Assembly: GCF_000949865.1 (NCBI RefSeq)
Contig: NZ_JWJH01000007.1
Location: forward strand, 1 to 64,000
DNA length: 64,000 bases
Direction: 5' to 3'
Origin: Rhizobium nepotum 39/7
Lineage (GTDB): Bacteria; Pseudomonadota; Alphaproteobacteria; Rhizobiales; Rhizobiaceae
This document shows positions 40,412 through 51,840 of this stretch, in pieces; within the stretch, counting starts at the first letter, position 1; the number at the start of each line of letters is the position of its first letter. A program made the position numbers and the translations under genes. The notes beneath the pieces are model-generated. The model did no database searches. It saw only the letters and a program-made list of their open reading frames with translations, and had not been told where the DNA came from.

Positions 40412-41632
40412 TTATACATCCATTCCAAGGAACTTGCTGACGGTGTGGACATCCTTGTCGCCGCGACCGGAGAGGTTCATCAGGATGATTTCGTCCTTGC
40501 CCATCTTCGGCGCGCGCTTGATGACTTCCGCCAATGCGTGGCTTGGCTCCAACGCCGGAATGATGCCTTCAAGGCGGGTCAGCATCTGGAAGGCTTCCAA
40601 CGCCTCATGATCCATGATCGGCACATATTCCACGCGGCCGATATCGTTCAGCCAGGAATGCTCAGGGCCGATGCCGGGATAATCGAGACCTGCGGAGATG
40701 GAATGGCCTTCCTTGATCTGGCCGTCGCCGTCCTGAAGCAGATAGGTGCGGTTTCCGTGCAAAACGCCCGGCGAACCGGCCGTGATCGATGCGCAATGTT
40801 CATCACCCGAAAGACCCTTGCCGCCAGCTTCTACGCCAACGATGCGGACATTCTTGTCATCAAGGAAAGGATGGAAGATGCCGATGGCGTTCGAGCCACC
40901 GCCGACAGCCGCAATGATCATATCCGGCAGACGGCCTTCCGCCTCCAGCATCTGTACCTTGGCTTCCTCGCCTATCACCGCCTGGAAATCGCGGACCATT
41001 TCCGGATAGGGATGCGGACCGGCCGCCGTGCCGATCAGGTAATAGGTATCGTCGACATTGGTGACCCAGTCGCGCAGGGCCTCGTTCATGGCATCCTTCA
41101 GGGTGCCGTGACCGGCCGTCACCGGCTTCACTTCAGCGCCCAGAAGCTTCATGCGGAAAACATTCGGCGCCTGACGGGCAACATCCGTCGCGCCCATATA
41201 AACGACGCAAGGCAGGCCAAAGCGCGCCGCGACGGTGGCGGAGGCAACGCCGTGCTGGCCGGCGCCGGTTTCGGCAATGATGCGGGTCTTGCCCATGCGC
41301 TTGGCAAGCAGGATCTGGCCCAGACAATTGTTGATCTTGTGCGAGCCGGTGTGGTTCAGCTCTTCGCGCTTGAAATAGATCTTCGCGCCGCCGAGTTCCG
41401 CCGTCAGGCGTTCCGCGAAATAAAGCGGGCTTGGACGGCCGGTATAGTGGGTGCCGAGATATTTGAGTTCGGCCTGGAACTGAGGATCGGTCTTGGCCTT
41501 GTCCCATTCCGCCTGCAAATCCAGAATGAGCGGCATCAGCGTTTCGGCAACGAAGCGGCCTCCGTAAATGCCGAAGCGGCCGTCCTCATCGGGACCAGCG
41601 CGGAAAGAATTGGGTGTTGGCGCGTCGTTCAC
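40412..41632 (-). CDS. trpB: Tryptophan synthase beta subunit
   Basis: PLP enzyme of 406 residues condensing indole with serine. PLP lysine Lys99 is in [17 protein letters not shown] binds the cofactor phosphate. A GTG start at 41632 is supported by a perfectly placed AAGGGAG; an upstream in-frame start would run into trpF. Only one base separates it from trpF. Confidence 0.97.
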   Translation of the reverse strand: MNDAPTPNSFRAGPDEDGRFGIYGGRFVAETLMPLILDLQAEWDKAKTDPQFQAELKYLGTHYTGRPSPLYFAERLTAELGGAKIYFKREELNHTGSHKINNCLGQILLAKRMGKTRIIAETGAGQHGVASATVAARFGLPCVVYMGATDVARQAPNVFRMKLLGAEVKPVTAGHGTLKDAMNEALRDWVTNVDDTYYLIGTAAGPHPYPEMVRDFQAVIGEEAKVQMLEAEGRLPDMIIAAVGGGSNAIGIFHPFLDDKNVRIVGVEAGGKGLSGDEHCASITAGSPGVLHGNRTYLLQDGDGQIKEGHSISAGLDYPGIGPEHSWLNDIGRVEYVPIMDHEALEAFQMLTRLEGIIPALEPSHALAEVIKRAPKMGKDEIILMNLSGRGDKDVHTVSKFLGMDV

Positions 41633-41633
41633 T

Positions 41634-42296
41634 TCAAGCTCCCTTTGGGCCTTTCGACCAATCATTCACCACATCGAAGAATGCGTCGATCATGGCCAGA
41701 TCCTTGACGCCCGGCGCGCTTTCGACACCGGACGATAAATCTATTCCGCTTGCCCCCGTCTCGGCCAGAGCCTCGGCGACATTATCCTTATTCAAGCCCC
41801 CGGAAAGCATGTAATCTATACTTCCGTCAAGAGAGCGCAGGATGGTCCAGTCGAAGGAGACGCCGTTGCCGCCCGGCAGATCGGAACCGGCAGGCGCCTT
41901 GGCATCCAGCAGGAAACGGTCGGCTATGCCGATATAGGGATCGATCTTGGCAAGATCAGCGGCATCGCGAACGGAAAGGGCTTTCATCACCGGGAGACCG
42001 TAGATCGCCTTGATGTTCAGCACCCGTTCCGGGCTTTCGCTGCCGTGCAACTGCAGAATATCCGGCTTCAACAGATCGACGATCTCATCCAGATCGTCAT
42101 TATCGGCATTGACGGTAACGGCGACCACCTTGGCGGCGCCACGGGCGGCTTCCGCCAGCCTGCCGGCGATATCGGGCTCGATGTTGCGCGGGCTTTTTTC
42201 AAAGAAAATAAAGCCGACATGGGAGGCACCGCGCCTAACGGCACGTTCCAGCGCTTCCGGTGTCTTCAATCCGCAAATCTTGATATCCGGTTTCAT
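41634..42296 (-). CDS. trpF: Phosphoribosylanthranilate isomerase
   Basis: Barrel isomerase of 220 residues (N-(5-phosphoribosyl)anthranilate to CdRP). Catalytic Cys8 in IKICGLK, Asp in the [17 protein letters not shown] loop, and [10 protein letters not shown]. First gene of trpF-trpB-trpA. A parS-like site lies 63 bases upstream of its start. Confidence 0.96.
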   Translation of the reverse strand: MKPDIKICGLKTPEALERAVRRGASHVGFIFFEKSPRNIEPDIAGRLAEAARGAAKVVAVTVNADNDDLDEIVDLLKPDILQLHGSESPERVLNIKAIYGLPVMKALSVRDAADLAKIDPYIGIADRFLLDAKAPAGSDLPGGNGVSFDWTILRSLDGSIDYMLSGGLNKDNVAEALAETGASGIDLSSGVESAPGVKDLAMIDAFFDVVNDWSKGPKGA

Positions 42297-42358
42297 ATCC
42301 GCGACCTGACACGAAATGCGACAAGAGTCGAGCCAAATCGCACCCGTTTTCCATGGAA

Positions 42359-42374
42359 TGTTTCACGTGAATCC
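42359..42374. other. parS-like site 1 (14/16)
   Basis: TGTTTCACGTGAATCC matches the ParB-binding consensus TGTTTCACGTGAAACA at 14 of 16 positions, with the core TTCACGTGAA intact. It lies between trpF and the YgjP-type gene, about 14.5 kb from the predicted origin. Confidence 0.7.
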
Positions 42375-42398
42375 AGATGGCGATCCACGTCTCCACTT

Positions 42399-43166
42399 TC
42401 AATCAAAATCGATGGCGTGGAGTTTGGAGCCATGGCGTTTCAGCCATTCCTTGGCTTCCTGTGTGTGTGGGCAAAGCTTTTCGCACAGCGCCCAGAATTT
42501 CGGGCCGTGGTTCATTTCGCGCAGATGCGCAACCTCATGGGCGGCGAGATAATCGATGATCTTCTCCGGTGCCATGACGATGCGCCATGAGAAACTCAGA
42601 TTTCCATCATGGGAGCACGAACCCCAGCGGCTGCGGGTATCTTTCATGCTGATGGACCGCACCGGCTTTCCGGCGGCGCTTGCATGAACGGCAACCAGTC
42701 TTTCCAGATCGGCCTTCGCTTCCTTTTTCAGAAAGGTCGCCACCCGTCTGCGCAGATGTTCGGGCGCGCCGCTGACCTTTAAAACCGCCGTGCCGTTCTC
42801 GTCTTTGGCGATATGGGTCAGGCCCCGCAGGCTGCCAGTGTGGTGGATATGATGGGATATGCCGCGAATATCGATGGTCGCACCGTGATGCAAGCCGTCA
42901 TCGGCGCCGAACTTTAAAAGCTTGCCTTCCAGCCAGCCTTGATGCCTTTCGAGAAAATCATCCACCTGGCCGTGGTGAAGCCCGATCGGGATCGTCAGCG
43001 CCAATGCCCGACCACCGGGTTCGATGCGCAGGGTGATACGCGTGGCACGCGGATTTTCCTTCACCGTAATCGGCACATGCCGACCGGCGACCTCGACCGT
43101 GCGCTGGCTCGGTGCCGTCTTTTTTTGCGCCGGCGACTTCACGGATTTTCTGAGGAACGAAAACAT
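42399..43166 (-). CDS. YgjP-type (SprT-like) metallopeptidase
   Basis: Protein of 255 residues in the YgjP/DUF45 metallopeptidase family. The zinc motif HEVAHLREMNH is followed by GPKFWALCEKLCPH. The N-terminal 25 residues are basic and low complexity, with no signal peptide, so it is probably cytoplasmic. DUF45 proteins resemble WSS1/SprT proteases that act on DNA-protein crosslinks; no substrate is known here. It stands alone between phaZ and trpF, all on the minus strand. Confidence 0.85.
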   Translation of the reverse strand: MFSFLRKSVKSPAQKKTAPSQRTVEVAGRHVPITVKENPRATRITLRIEPGGRALALTIPIGLHHGQVDDFLERHQGWLEGKLLKFGADDGLHHGATIDIRGISHHIHHTGSLRGLTHIAKDENGTAVLKVSGAPEHLRRRVATFLKKEAKADLERLVAVHASAAGKPVRSISMKDTRSRWGSCSHDGNLSFSWRIVMAPEKIIDYLAAHEVAHLREMNHGPKFWALCEKLCPHTQEAKEWLKRHGSKLHAIDFD

Positions 43167-43234
43167 GAGTGGTTCATAGCCGATTCGACACCGGCTTGGC
43201 CACGCAAATGCGCGGCTTCGCCTGCCATTCCACT

Positions 43235-44467
43235 CTATGCGGTCTCATGCTTGCGGATGAATTCCAGCATACGCGGCACGATCTCCTTGCGGAAACGCGA
43301 CCCGTTGAAGACACCGTAATGGCCGACATCCGGCTGCATATAGTGGGCGCGTTTTTCATCAGGGATATTCCGGCAAAGATCGTGGGCCGCCCTGGTCTGG
43401 CCAACGCCGGAAATATCGTCATTCTCGCCTTCCACGGTGAACAATGCGACATTGCGAATGGCAGCGGGATCGACCGCCCTGCCCCTATGCAGCATGTTTC
43501 CCTTCGGTAATGCGTGTTCGATAAAGACCGTTTCCACCGTCTGTAGATAGAACTCCGCCGTCAGATCCATGACGGCCAGATATTCGTCGTAAAAATCGCG
43601 GTGCTTTTCGGCGGAATCGCCATCGTTCTTGACGAGATTAAGGTAGAAATCCTTGTGCGCCGTCATGTGCTTGTCGAGGTTCATGGACATGAAGCCGGAT
43701 AATTGCAGGAAGCCGGGATAAACGGTCCTGCCGAAAGCGGGCTGCGGCCACGGCACCTGCATGACGACATTGTCGCGGAACCATTCGATTGGCTTGGCCG
43801 TGGCAAGACCGTTGACCGCAGTGGGATTGATGCGCGTATCGATCGGGCCGCCCATCAATGTCATGGATGCCGGCGCGAAACTATTCCCATCGGCTTCCAT
43901 GAGAGAGACGGCGGCCAGCACCGGCACCGACGGCTGGCAGACGGCGACCACATGCGCGCCCGGCCCGATCTCGCGCAGCATATCGATGACATAGCTGATG
44001 TAGTCGTCGAGATCGAAGGTCCCGTCGCTTACCGGCACCATGCGGGCATCGATCCAGTCGGTGATGTAGATATCCGCCGATGGCAGCAGTGCTTCGACCG
44101 TCCCCCGCAGCAATGTGGCATAGTGGCCGGACATCGGCGCTACCAGCAACACCTTCGGATCGGACTTGCGGGCCGTATCGAGTTCTTTTTTGAAATGAAC
44201 GAGATTGCAGAATGGATGCGACCAGACGATTTCTTCGGTCACAGCAACGGTCTCGCCATCGACAACCGTGGTGCCAAGACCGAATTCCGGCTTGACGTAA
44301 CGGCGTGTCAGGCGTTCGAACACCTCAAAGCCGGCATCGAGGCTGCGCCCGAAAGCGGTGCTGGAAAGCGGGTTCAGAGGATTGCTGCAGGCCTGGCGCA
44401 TCATATCGGCACCTGCGCGCAGTGGCGCCATTGCCGCATGGTTCATTTCATAAAGGTGGTAGAACAC
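43235..44467 (-). CDS. phaZ: Intracellular polyhydroxyalkanoate depolymerase
   Basis: Alpha/beta-hydrolase of 410 residues of the intracellular PHB depolymerase (PhaZ1) family. The catalytic nucleophile is the Cys in HVVAVCQPSVPVL, where typical lipases have Ser; VDGETV, LMGGPIDTRINPTAVN and the C-terminal GVFNGSRFRKEI are family features. No signal peptide, as expected for an enzyme acting on cytoplasmic granules. Mobilises stored polyhydroxybutyrate for carbon and energy. Confidence 0.94.
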   Translation of the reverse strand: MFYHLYEMNHAAMAPLRAGADMMRQACSNPLNPLSSTAFGRSLDAGFEVFERLTRRYVKPEFGLGTTVVDGETVAVTEEIVWSHPFCNLVHFKKELDTARKSDPKVLLVAPMSGHYATLLRGTVEALLPSADIYITDWIDARMVPVSDGTFDLDDYISYVIDMLREIGPGAHVVAVCQPSVPVLAAVSLMEADGNSFAPASMTLMGGPIDTRINPTAVNGLATAKPIEWFRDNVVMQVPWPQPAFGRTVYPGFLQLSGFMSMNLDKHMTAHKDFYLNLVKNDGDSAEKHRDFYDEYLAVMDLTAEFYLQTVETVFIEHALPKGNMLHRGRAVDPAAIRNVALFTVEGENDDISGVGQTRAAHDLCRNIPDEKRAHYMQPDVGHYGVFNGSRFRKEIVPRMLEFIRKHETA

Positions 44468-44539
44468 TGATTACGCCTCCCTCGCGGATCAAGCTCTTTT
44501 TTTGACCATAGCAGCTTTTCGCAACTGCACAAAACCGAA

Positions 44540-44566
44540 GACGCCGACGGTTTCCCGCCGGCGTCT
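44540..44566. terminator. Hairpin between the FAH-family and phaZ genes
   Basis: GACGCCG/CGGCGTC stem with a loop of about 13 bases. The tail on the minus strand (TTCGGTTTT) is only partly T-rich, so it is a possible terminator of the FAH-family gene. Confidence 0.45.
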
Positions 44567-44582
44567 CAATTCAGTTGAACGC

Positions 44583-44688
44583 TAGAGCACGTCCAGTTTA
44601 AACGGAATCGTTAGACGTGCTTTATCTGTTTGGCGTTACGCATTTTCCGGACATAAAACCCCTGCGCGCTTTTACTGGAAATGCTCTG
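44583..44688 (-). repeat. Rhizobial intergenic mosaic repeat, copy 2
   Basis: Composite palindromic element. The left arm AGAGCACGTC...GACGTGCTTTATC (44584-44625) is followed by an arm (44639-44688) which, reverse complemented, matches the element at 4766-4816. It fills most of the 229-base phaZ/FAH-family gap. Mosaic modules of this kind are typical of RIME-like rhizobial repeats. Confidence 0.7.
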
Positions 44689-44696
44689 GTCGACAA

Positions 44697-45539
44697 TCAG
44701 ATGTCGGCGACAAAAGTCTGCTTCTGGGAACCGAGGCCCTCGATGCCGAGTTCAACGACATCGCCGGACTTAAGGTAACGCGGCGGCTTCTGGCCCATGC
44801 CGACGCCGGGAGGCGTGCCGGTGGAAATGACATCACCGGGATGCAGGGACATGAACTGGCTGAGATAGGAAACGACATGCGCGACGCCATAAACCATGGT
44901 CTTGCTGGAGCCATCCTGCATCGTCTGACCGTTGACCTTCAGCCACATGCCGAGGTTCTGCGGTTCAGTGATTTCTTCCTTCGTCACCAGCCAGGGGCCG
45001 ATCGGACCGAATGTGTCGCAGGACTTGCCCTTGGTCCACTGTCCGGCGCGCTCCGTCTGGAAGGCGCGTTCGGAAACATCGTGCGAAACGCAATAACCGG
45101 CGACGTAATCGAGAGCATCGGCTTCCGAAACATATTTAGCCGTCTTGCCGATGACCACGCCAAGCTCGACTTCCCAGTCGGTCTTTTCGGAACCGCGCGG
45201 AATGACGACATCATCATTCGGGCCGACGATCGCAGACGTTGCCTTCATGAAAATGACAGGCTCCGGCGGTACGGTGGCACCGGTTTCAGCGGCGTGGTCG
45301 GAGAAGTTGAGGCCGATGCAGATGAATTTTCCGGTTCCGGCAACGCAGGCGCCAATGCGCTCTTCGCTAAGCACGGGAAGAGTGCCAAGGTCGATGGCGG
45401 CGATCTTCTTCAGGCCTTCCGGAGAAATGGCTTCCCCACCGATGTCTTTGACATGGGCGGACAGATCGCGGACTTTTCCTTCCGCATCGAGGATCGCAGG
45501 TTTTTCCTGGCCGGGCTGGCCAACGCGCATCAATTTCAT
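44697..45539 (-). CDS. Fumarylacetoacetate hydrolase family protein
   Basis: FAHD-type protein of 280 residues. The metal-binding segment includes VELGVVIGK, and FSDHAAETGATVPPEPVIFMK and STGTPPGVGMG match acylpyruvase/5-oxopent-3-ene-dioate type enzymes rather than tyrosine-pathway FahA. Likely hydrolyses or decarboxylates a small oxo-acid; the substrate cannot be told from sequence. Isolated gene divergent from the nitroreductase. Confidence 0.9.
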   Translation of the reverse strand: MKLMRVGQPGQEKPAILDAEGKVRDLSAHVKDIGGEAISPEGLKKIAAIDLGTLPVLSEERIGACVAGTGKFICIGLNFSDHAAETGATVPPEPVIFMKATSAIVGPNDDVVIPRGSEKTDWEVELGVVIGKTAKYVSEADALDYVAGYCVSHDVSERAFQTERAGQWTKGKSCDTFGPIGPWLVTKEEITEPQNLGMWLKVNGQTMQDGSSKTMVYGVAHVVSYLSQFMSLHPGDVISTGTPPGVGMGQKPPRYLKSGDVVELGIEGLGSQKQTFVADI

Positions 45540-45666
45540 GGAACTCTCTCCCGGTTGTCAGACAAGATAATGCATATATGAACGATGCATTCATACTTGT
45601 CACCCCTTGACTGCTCTGACTTTCGAAAAATACCTTTTCCTTCCCGTCAACCAAAAGGACACGTCT

Positions 45667-46269
45667 GTGACGAACAGCAATTCCCGGCAATCCGAATATC
45701 CCGTCGATCCCCTCTTCCTCGATCGCTGGTCTCCGCGCGCCTTTGATGGCGGCGCCATGCCGCACGAACATCTGCTGACCATTCTCGACGCAGCGCATTG
45801 GGCGCCCTCGGCTTCCAATCAGCAGCCGTGGCGGTTTGTCTATGCGCACAAGGATAGCGAAAACTGGCCGCTTTTCGTGGAACTTCTGGTGGAGGCAAAC
45901 CAGCGCTGGGCGAAAAATGCCTCCGTGCTGCTCTTCGTCATCTCCCGCAGCTACAATATCTCGCGCGAGGGCGAGAAAAAACCATCCGGGACCCATTCCT
46001 TCGATGCCGGCGCGGCGTGGTTTTCGCTTGCCATGCAGGCGCATCTGCTTGGTTACCACGCCCATGGCATGGCTGGCATATTGAAAGACCAGATCGTTGA
46101 AAAGCTTGATGTTCCTGATGGATACAAGGTGGAGGCGGCGGTTGCCATCGGCACCATGACCGACAAGGGCGTTCTTCCAGACGATCTGGCGGAACGGGAA
46201 GTGCCGAGCAAGCGGCTGCCCCTTTCAGACGTAGCTTTCGAAGGGCGGTTCATCGTCAAGGCCGATTGA
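45667..46269 (+). CDS. Nitroreductase family protein
   Basis: FMN-dependent oxidoreductase of 200 residues with FLDRWSPRAFDG and HWAPSASNQQPWRFVYA, both family hallmarks, and a later GYHAHGMAG segment. Acts probably on quinones, nitro compounds or flavins using NAD(P)H. A GTG start (MTNSNSRQSEYP) with AAAGGA upstream is preferred; an extension of 20 codons to 45607 is possible. Ends at a shared terminator with gyrB. Confidence 0.88.
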   Translation: MTNSNSRQSEYPVDPLFLDRWSPRAFDGGAMPHEHLLTILDAAHWAPSASNQQPWRFVYAHKDSENWPLFVELLVEANQRWAKNASVLLFVISRSYNISREGEKKPSGTHSFDAGAAWFSLAMQAHLLGYHAHGMAGILKDQIVEKLDVPDGYKVEAAVAIGTMTDKGVLPDDLAEREVPSKRLPLSDVAFEGRFIVKAD

Positions 46270-46289
46270 TATGCGGCAAGTCCGATGAC

Positions 46290-46326
46290 AAAAGGCCCAG
46301 AGGAAATCAACCACCGGGCCTTTTGT
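46290..46326. terminator. Bidirectional terminator between the nitroreductase and gyrB
   Basis: AAAGGCCC/GGGCCTTTT stem with a loop of about 18 bases, A-run and T-run flanks, between convergent genes. Confidence 0.75.
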
Positions 46327-46334
46327 TAAAGTTT

Positions 46335-46350
46335 CGTTTCACGTGAATCG
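46335..46350. other. parS-like site 2 (13/16)
   Basis: CGTTTCACGTGAATCG has the intact TTTCACGTGAA core, with mismatches only in the outer positions. Just downstream of the gyrB stop, about 10.5 kb from the predicted origin. Confidence 0.6.
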
Positions 46351-46372
46351 TTATGCGAGACGCCCCACAGGA

Positions 46373-48841
<2,469 letters not shown>

Positions 48842-48963
48842 TCAGTGAGAAGGCCCGAAGCCTGCGAATCACTCAAATCCGACATACGACTATAGAAATT
48901 CTACACCCAAACCCAAAGGCTGCATGCCTCAGGACGCTGCATAAAGCAGGGGATAGAGGGGTT

Positions 48964-49329
48964 TCAATCGCAAGAACGGCTTTTTTGCAGCACCGCTGAC
49001 AGTTCCTCTATCACACTCGGCGGCAGCTTGCGAATATCCCGCGCCAGCCGATTGGCGAAAGCCGTATATTGCGGCGGCAGACCCACCGTGTCGATCGCCA
49101 CCTTCGGGTCGGAGGAACCGGCGAGAAAGAACAATTCCTCTGCCTCGTCCCAGATAATGTTGAAATATCCGGCGATGCGCTGGAGAAGATCGAAGCTCGG
49201 CTTGCCGCGTTTCCCGTGTTCCAGCGCCGAGAGGTAAGCGGGAGAGACGCCGATTGCCGCCGCCATTTCCCTCTGCGTTACACCCTTGCGCTCGCGAAGC
49301 AGCCGCACGGCCTCGGCAAAGGGCGTCAT
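48964..49329 (-). CDS. XRE-family transcriptional regulator
   Basis: Protein of 121 residues. The N-terminal Cro/CI helix-turn-helix covers about 5-60 (RERKGVTQREMAAAIGVSPAYLSALEHGKR). The second half (NIIWDEAEELFFLAGSSDPKVAIDT) is found in many alphaproteobacterial copies and may bind a ligand or dimerise. Targets unknown. Last gene of the timA-mltA-smr chain; its ATG overlaps the smr stop by 4 bases, so it is translated together with wall and membrane genes. Confidence 0.88.
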   Translation of the reverse strand: MTPFAEAVRLLRERKGVTQREMAAAIGVSPAYLSALEHGKRGKPSFDLLQRIAGYFNIIWDEAEELFFLAGSSDPKVAIDTVGLPPQYTAFANRLARDIRKLPPSVIEELSAVLQKSRSCD

Positions 49330-49895
49330 GATTTTTCACCCTTGCGGCGCGCCAGCCGGACATAGAGCGCACCATCGCCGCCGTGATTGGCCGATGCATC
49401 CTCATAGGACGAAATCAGGTGACGATATTCCGGTTTGGAGAACCACATGGGCACAGCTCTTTTCAGCGCACCGTCACTGCCGATGGAGCGCCCCTTGCCG
49501 GTGATGACGAGCACATGCCGAAGGCCCCGTTCGTGCGCCCGCAACAGAAAATCGAGCAGAACCGCATGGGCTTCGCTCTGGAACATGCCATGCAGATCGA
49601 TACGTCCTTCCAGCGGCAGCCGGCCGCGCGTCAGCTTACGCTTGACCGGCTTTTCCATCGGCTGATGAATTTTGAGCTTCTTGTCCGGCGTGGCGGGCAG
49701 CACCTCCACCGGCTCAGCAAGCATGCGCGGGAAGACACCGATGCCGGTTTGCGGAACGACGGGTTCCGCCGGGGTTTCCTCAATATCGTCGAAAGCCAGC
49801 AAATCCTCCAGCCTGCCGGAGATCGGCCGCGCAGTTCTTGCGACTTTACCCCACAGAATGCGTTCTTCCTTGCCGAGCTTCCGACTACCCTTCAT
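49326..49895 (-). CDS. Smr (MutS2 C-terminal type) domain protein
   Basis: Protein of 189 residues. A basic, flexible N-terminal part (about 1-95) leads into an Smr domain with the IDLHG motif and HVLVITGKG. Smr domains are often nicking endonucleases on DNA or RNA, as in SmrB and MutS2; the exact substrate here is unknown. Overlaps mltA by 4 bases (ATGA) at its start and the XRE gene at its end. Confidence 0.9.
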   Translation of the reverse strand: MKGSRKLGKEERILWGKVARTARPISGRLEDLLAFDDIEETPAEPVVPQTGIGVFPRMLAEPVEVLPATPDKKLKIHQPMEKPVKRKLTRGRLPLEGRIDLHGMFQSEAHAVLLDFLLRAHERGLRHVLVITGKGRSIGSDGALKRAVPMWFSKPEYRHLISSYEDASANHGGDGALYVRLARRKGEKS

Positions 49896-51004
49896 CGCCG
49901 ATACCTTTCCGCAGCAACATGCGGCAACAGTATATAAAAATCGGCATCGTTGCGCACCGTGCCCGCAAGTTCTCCCGCTTCTAAACCGGAACCGGTGAAA
50001 ATATCTCCCCGGGCAGGTCCGACAATGGCCGACCCCGTATCAAGCGCCAGCATCAGCCGCGCGAAGGATTTTCCTTCATCCAGATGGGTCAATGACGGCG
50101 CATGGATGAAAAAGGGAAAACCGAAAGTATGGATAAGCCTGTCCACCGCAAGCGCCCGTCCAGCGACCAGCGGCACTTTGGCGGCGGCGATCGGTCCCAT
50201 GCCCAGCTCGGCGACATCGGCCACCCGGAAAAAAATATAGGAGCGGTTATGCCACAACACCCCGTCCACCTCATCCGGATGGTCGGCAAGCCATTTGCGG
50301 ATCGTCTGCATGGAGACCGTTTTAGGATCGAGTTCCCCACGATCCAGGAGCAGCCGGCCGATCGGCGAAAACGGATGCCCGGCCTTGGCGGCGTAGGTAA
50401 TGCGTTTTACCTCTCCGTCAGGAAACAGAAGACGGGCAGCGCCCTGAACATGGACGAAAAACAGATCGACCTTGGATTTAGCCCAGGCGATCTCAAGTCC
50501 CCTGCCCTCCAGATATCCTTCATCGATCGCGCGGCGATCGGGAAAAAAGGAAATACCGTCCTCGTCTTCCTTGCCGAAAGCAAAGGACGGATCAAAACCG
50601 GCGGGACGATTATTATCGTCTATATCCACCAACTCCGGCGGACGACTGTAGATTGGATACCGCCAGGTATCGTCACGGGCGGACGATACCTCGATCTCCG
50701 GCTCATAAAAAGCAGTTACGAAACCGCTTTTTCCTCCGGGCGGTGAAATTTTAAAAGGCACACAATTCGTTTCGAAAAACCGGCGCGCCTGTTCCGGACT
50801 ATCGGCCTGTCCCTGATCGGCCATATCCAGAAGAGAAACCAGATCGGCGGCGGTGAGCCCGAGAGCGCCGGTCCTGTAAGGTTTTGCGGTCCGGAGATGC
50901 GACAGGATGGTCCGCATCGTCGGGAAAAGCGTGCGCGGATCGTCTTCCTGCCATCCCGGCAGATCACCGAAAGAAACTTCTTCGAACGAAAAGGGCGTAT
51001 TCAT
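49892..51004 (-). CDS. mltA: MltA family lytic transglycosylase
   Basis: Protein of 370 residues matching MltA with its 3D domain; catalytic Asp in MLALDTGSAIVGPARGDIFTG and the FYEPEIEVS segment. MltA normally cleaves peptidoglycan glycan strands from the outer membrane. No signal peptide or lipobox is present at the predicted N-terminus (MNTPFSFEEVSFG), and the ATGA overlap with timA fixes the start. Either export is unusual or the protein acts differently. Confidence 0.9.
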   Translation of the reverse strand: MNTPFSFEEVSFGDLPGWQEDDPRTLFPTMRTILSHLRTAKPYRTGALGLTAADLVSLLDMADQGQADSPEQARRFFETNCVPFKISPPGGKSGFVTAFYEPEIEVSSARDDTWRYPIYSRPPELVDIDDNNRPAGFDPSFAFGKEDEDGISFFPDRRAIDEGYLEGRGLEIAWAKSKVDLFFVHVQGAARLLFPDGEVKRITYAAKAGHPFSPIGRLLLDRGELDPKTVSMQTIRKWLADHPDEVDGVLWHNRSYIFFRVADVAELGMGPIAAAKVPLVAGRALAVDRLIHTFGFPFFIHAPSLTHLDEGKSFARLMLALDTGSAIVGPARGDIFTGSGLEAGELAGTVRNDADFYILLPHVAAERYRR

Positions 51005-51699
51005 TGCTCGGATTCGGTGGCAATCAGCTTCCAGTTCGGGTCACGCGAGCGAACGTCACGCGAGAAGGTCCAGATGTCGTCCACTTCCGCAACGTTATCC
51101 GGATCGCCATCCACCAGCTTGCCGTCCTTGTCATAGGTGGCCGAAATCAGCTGGCTGACAATTCTGATCGTGATCTGCTCTTCGGAATCGCGGATACCCG
51201 CCTGGGTGATATCGGCTTTTTCTATTCCGATGAAAGTGGACTTCACGACCTCGCCGCGACCTTCCCGCTCGGAAATAGCCGCATCGAACCCGTCGAAAAC
51301 CTCTTTCGACAGCAGGTTCCTGAGTGTCTTGCGATCGCCATCGGCAAAACCCATAACGATCATCTCATAGGCCATGCGGGCGCCGTTCAGGAATTCCTTG
51401 GGGCGGAATGTCGGGTCCTTGGTCATCAGCTCGCGCAGGGATGTATTCAAGGCGGTATCGACAGGTGCCAGAGCATCCGCCTCGGCAAAGCGGTTTTCAT
51501 CCTCCCCCTCGGCGCGTTTCGGCAGGGTCACGACCTTGTTATCGTCCGTGACCGGGCCTTTCGCGACATCGCGCGGGCTATAGGGATCGAATGGCGGCTT
51601 CTCATTGCCGGTTCGGCGCCCGAGAACGCTGCGCAGCTGAAGAAAGATCAGCACCGCCGCAACGAGAAAGAACAATGTGATAAAGTCGCTAAAGCCCAT
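51001..51699 (-). CDS. timA: Tim44-like protein TimA
   Basis: Protein of 232 residues with an N-terminal membrane helix (FITLFFLVAAVLIFLQL, about 7-23) and a C-terminal Tim44-like domain (about 85-230). Mitochondrial Tim44 tethers Hsp70 to the inner-membrane translocase; bacterial TimA is a membrane-associated relative of unclear role. First gene of the timA-mltA-smr-xre chain, diverging from fxsA. Confidence 0.88.
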   Translation of the reverse strand: MGFSDFITLFFLVAAVLIFLQLRSVLGRRTGNEKPPFDPYSPRDVAKGPVTDDNKVVTLPKRAEGEDENRFAEADALAPVDTALNTSLRELMTKDPTFRPKEFLNGARMAYEMIVMGFADGDRKTLRNLLSKEVFDGFDAAISEREGRGEVVKSTFIGIEKADITQAGIRDSEEQITIRIVSQLISATYDKDGKLVDGDPDNVAEVDDIWTFSRDVRSRDPNWKLIATESEQ

Positions 51700-51840
51700 C
51701 TTTTACCAAAACCGCCATTTAAATTCAAAAACCTGAACATCATATAGTCTGCATCTTATCATCATTCAAATGTGCAGATTCAATCATCGGTGTTCTCGGG
51801 AACCCGCAATCTGCCAGAGAAGCACACGCAAGGCTAGAAG

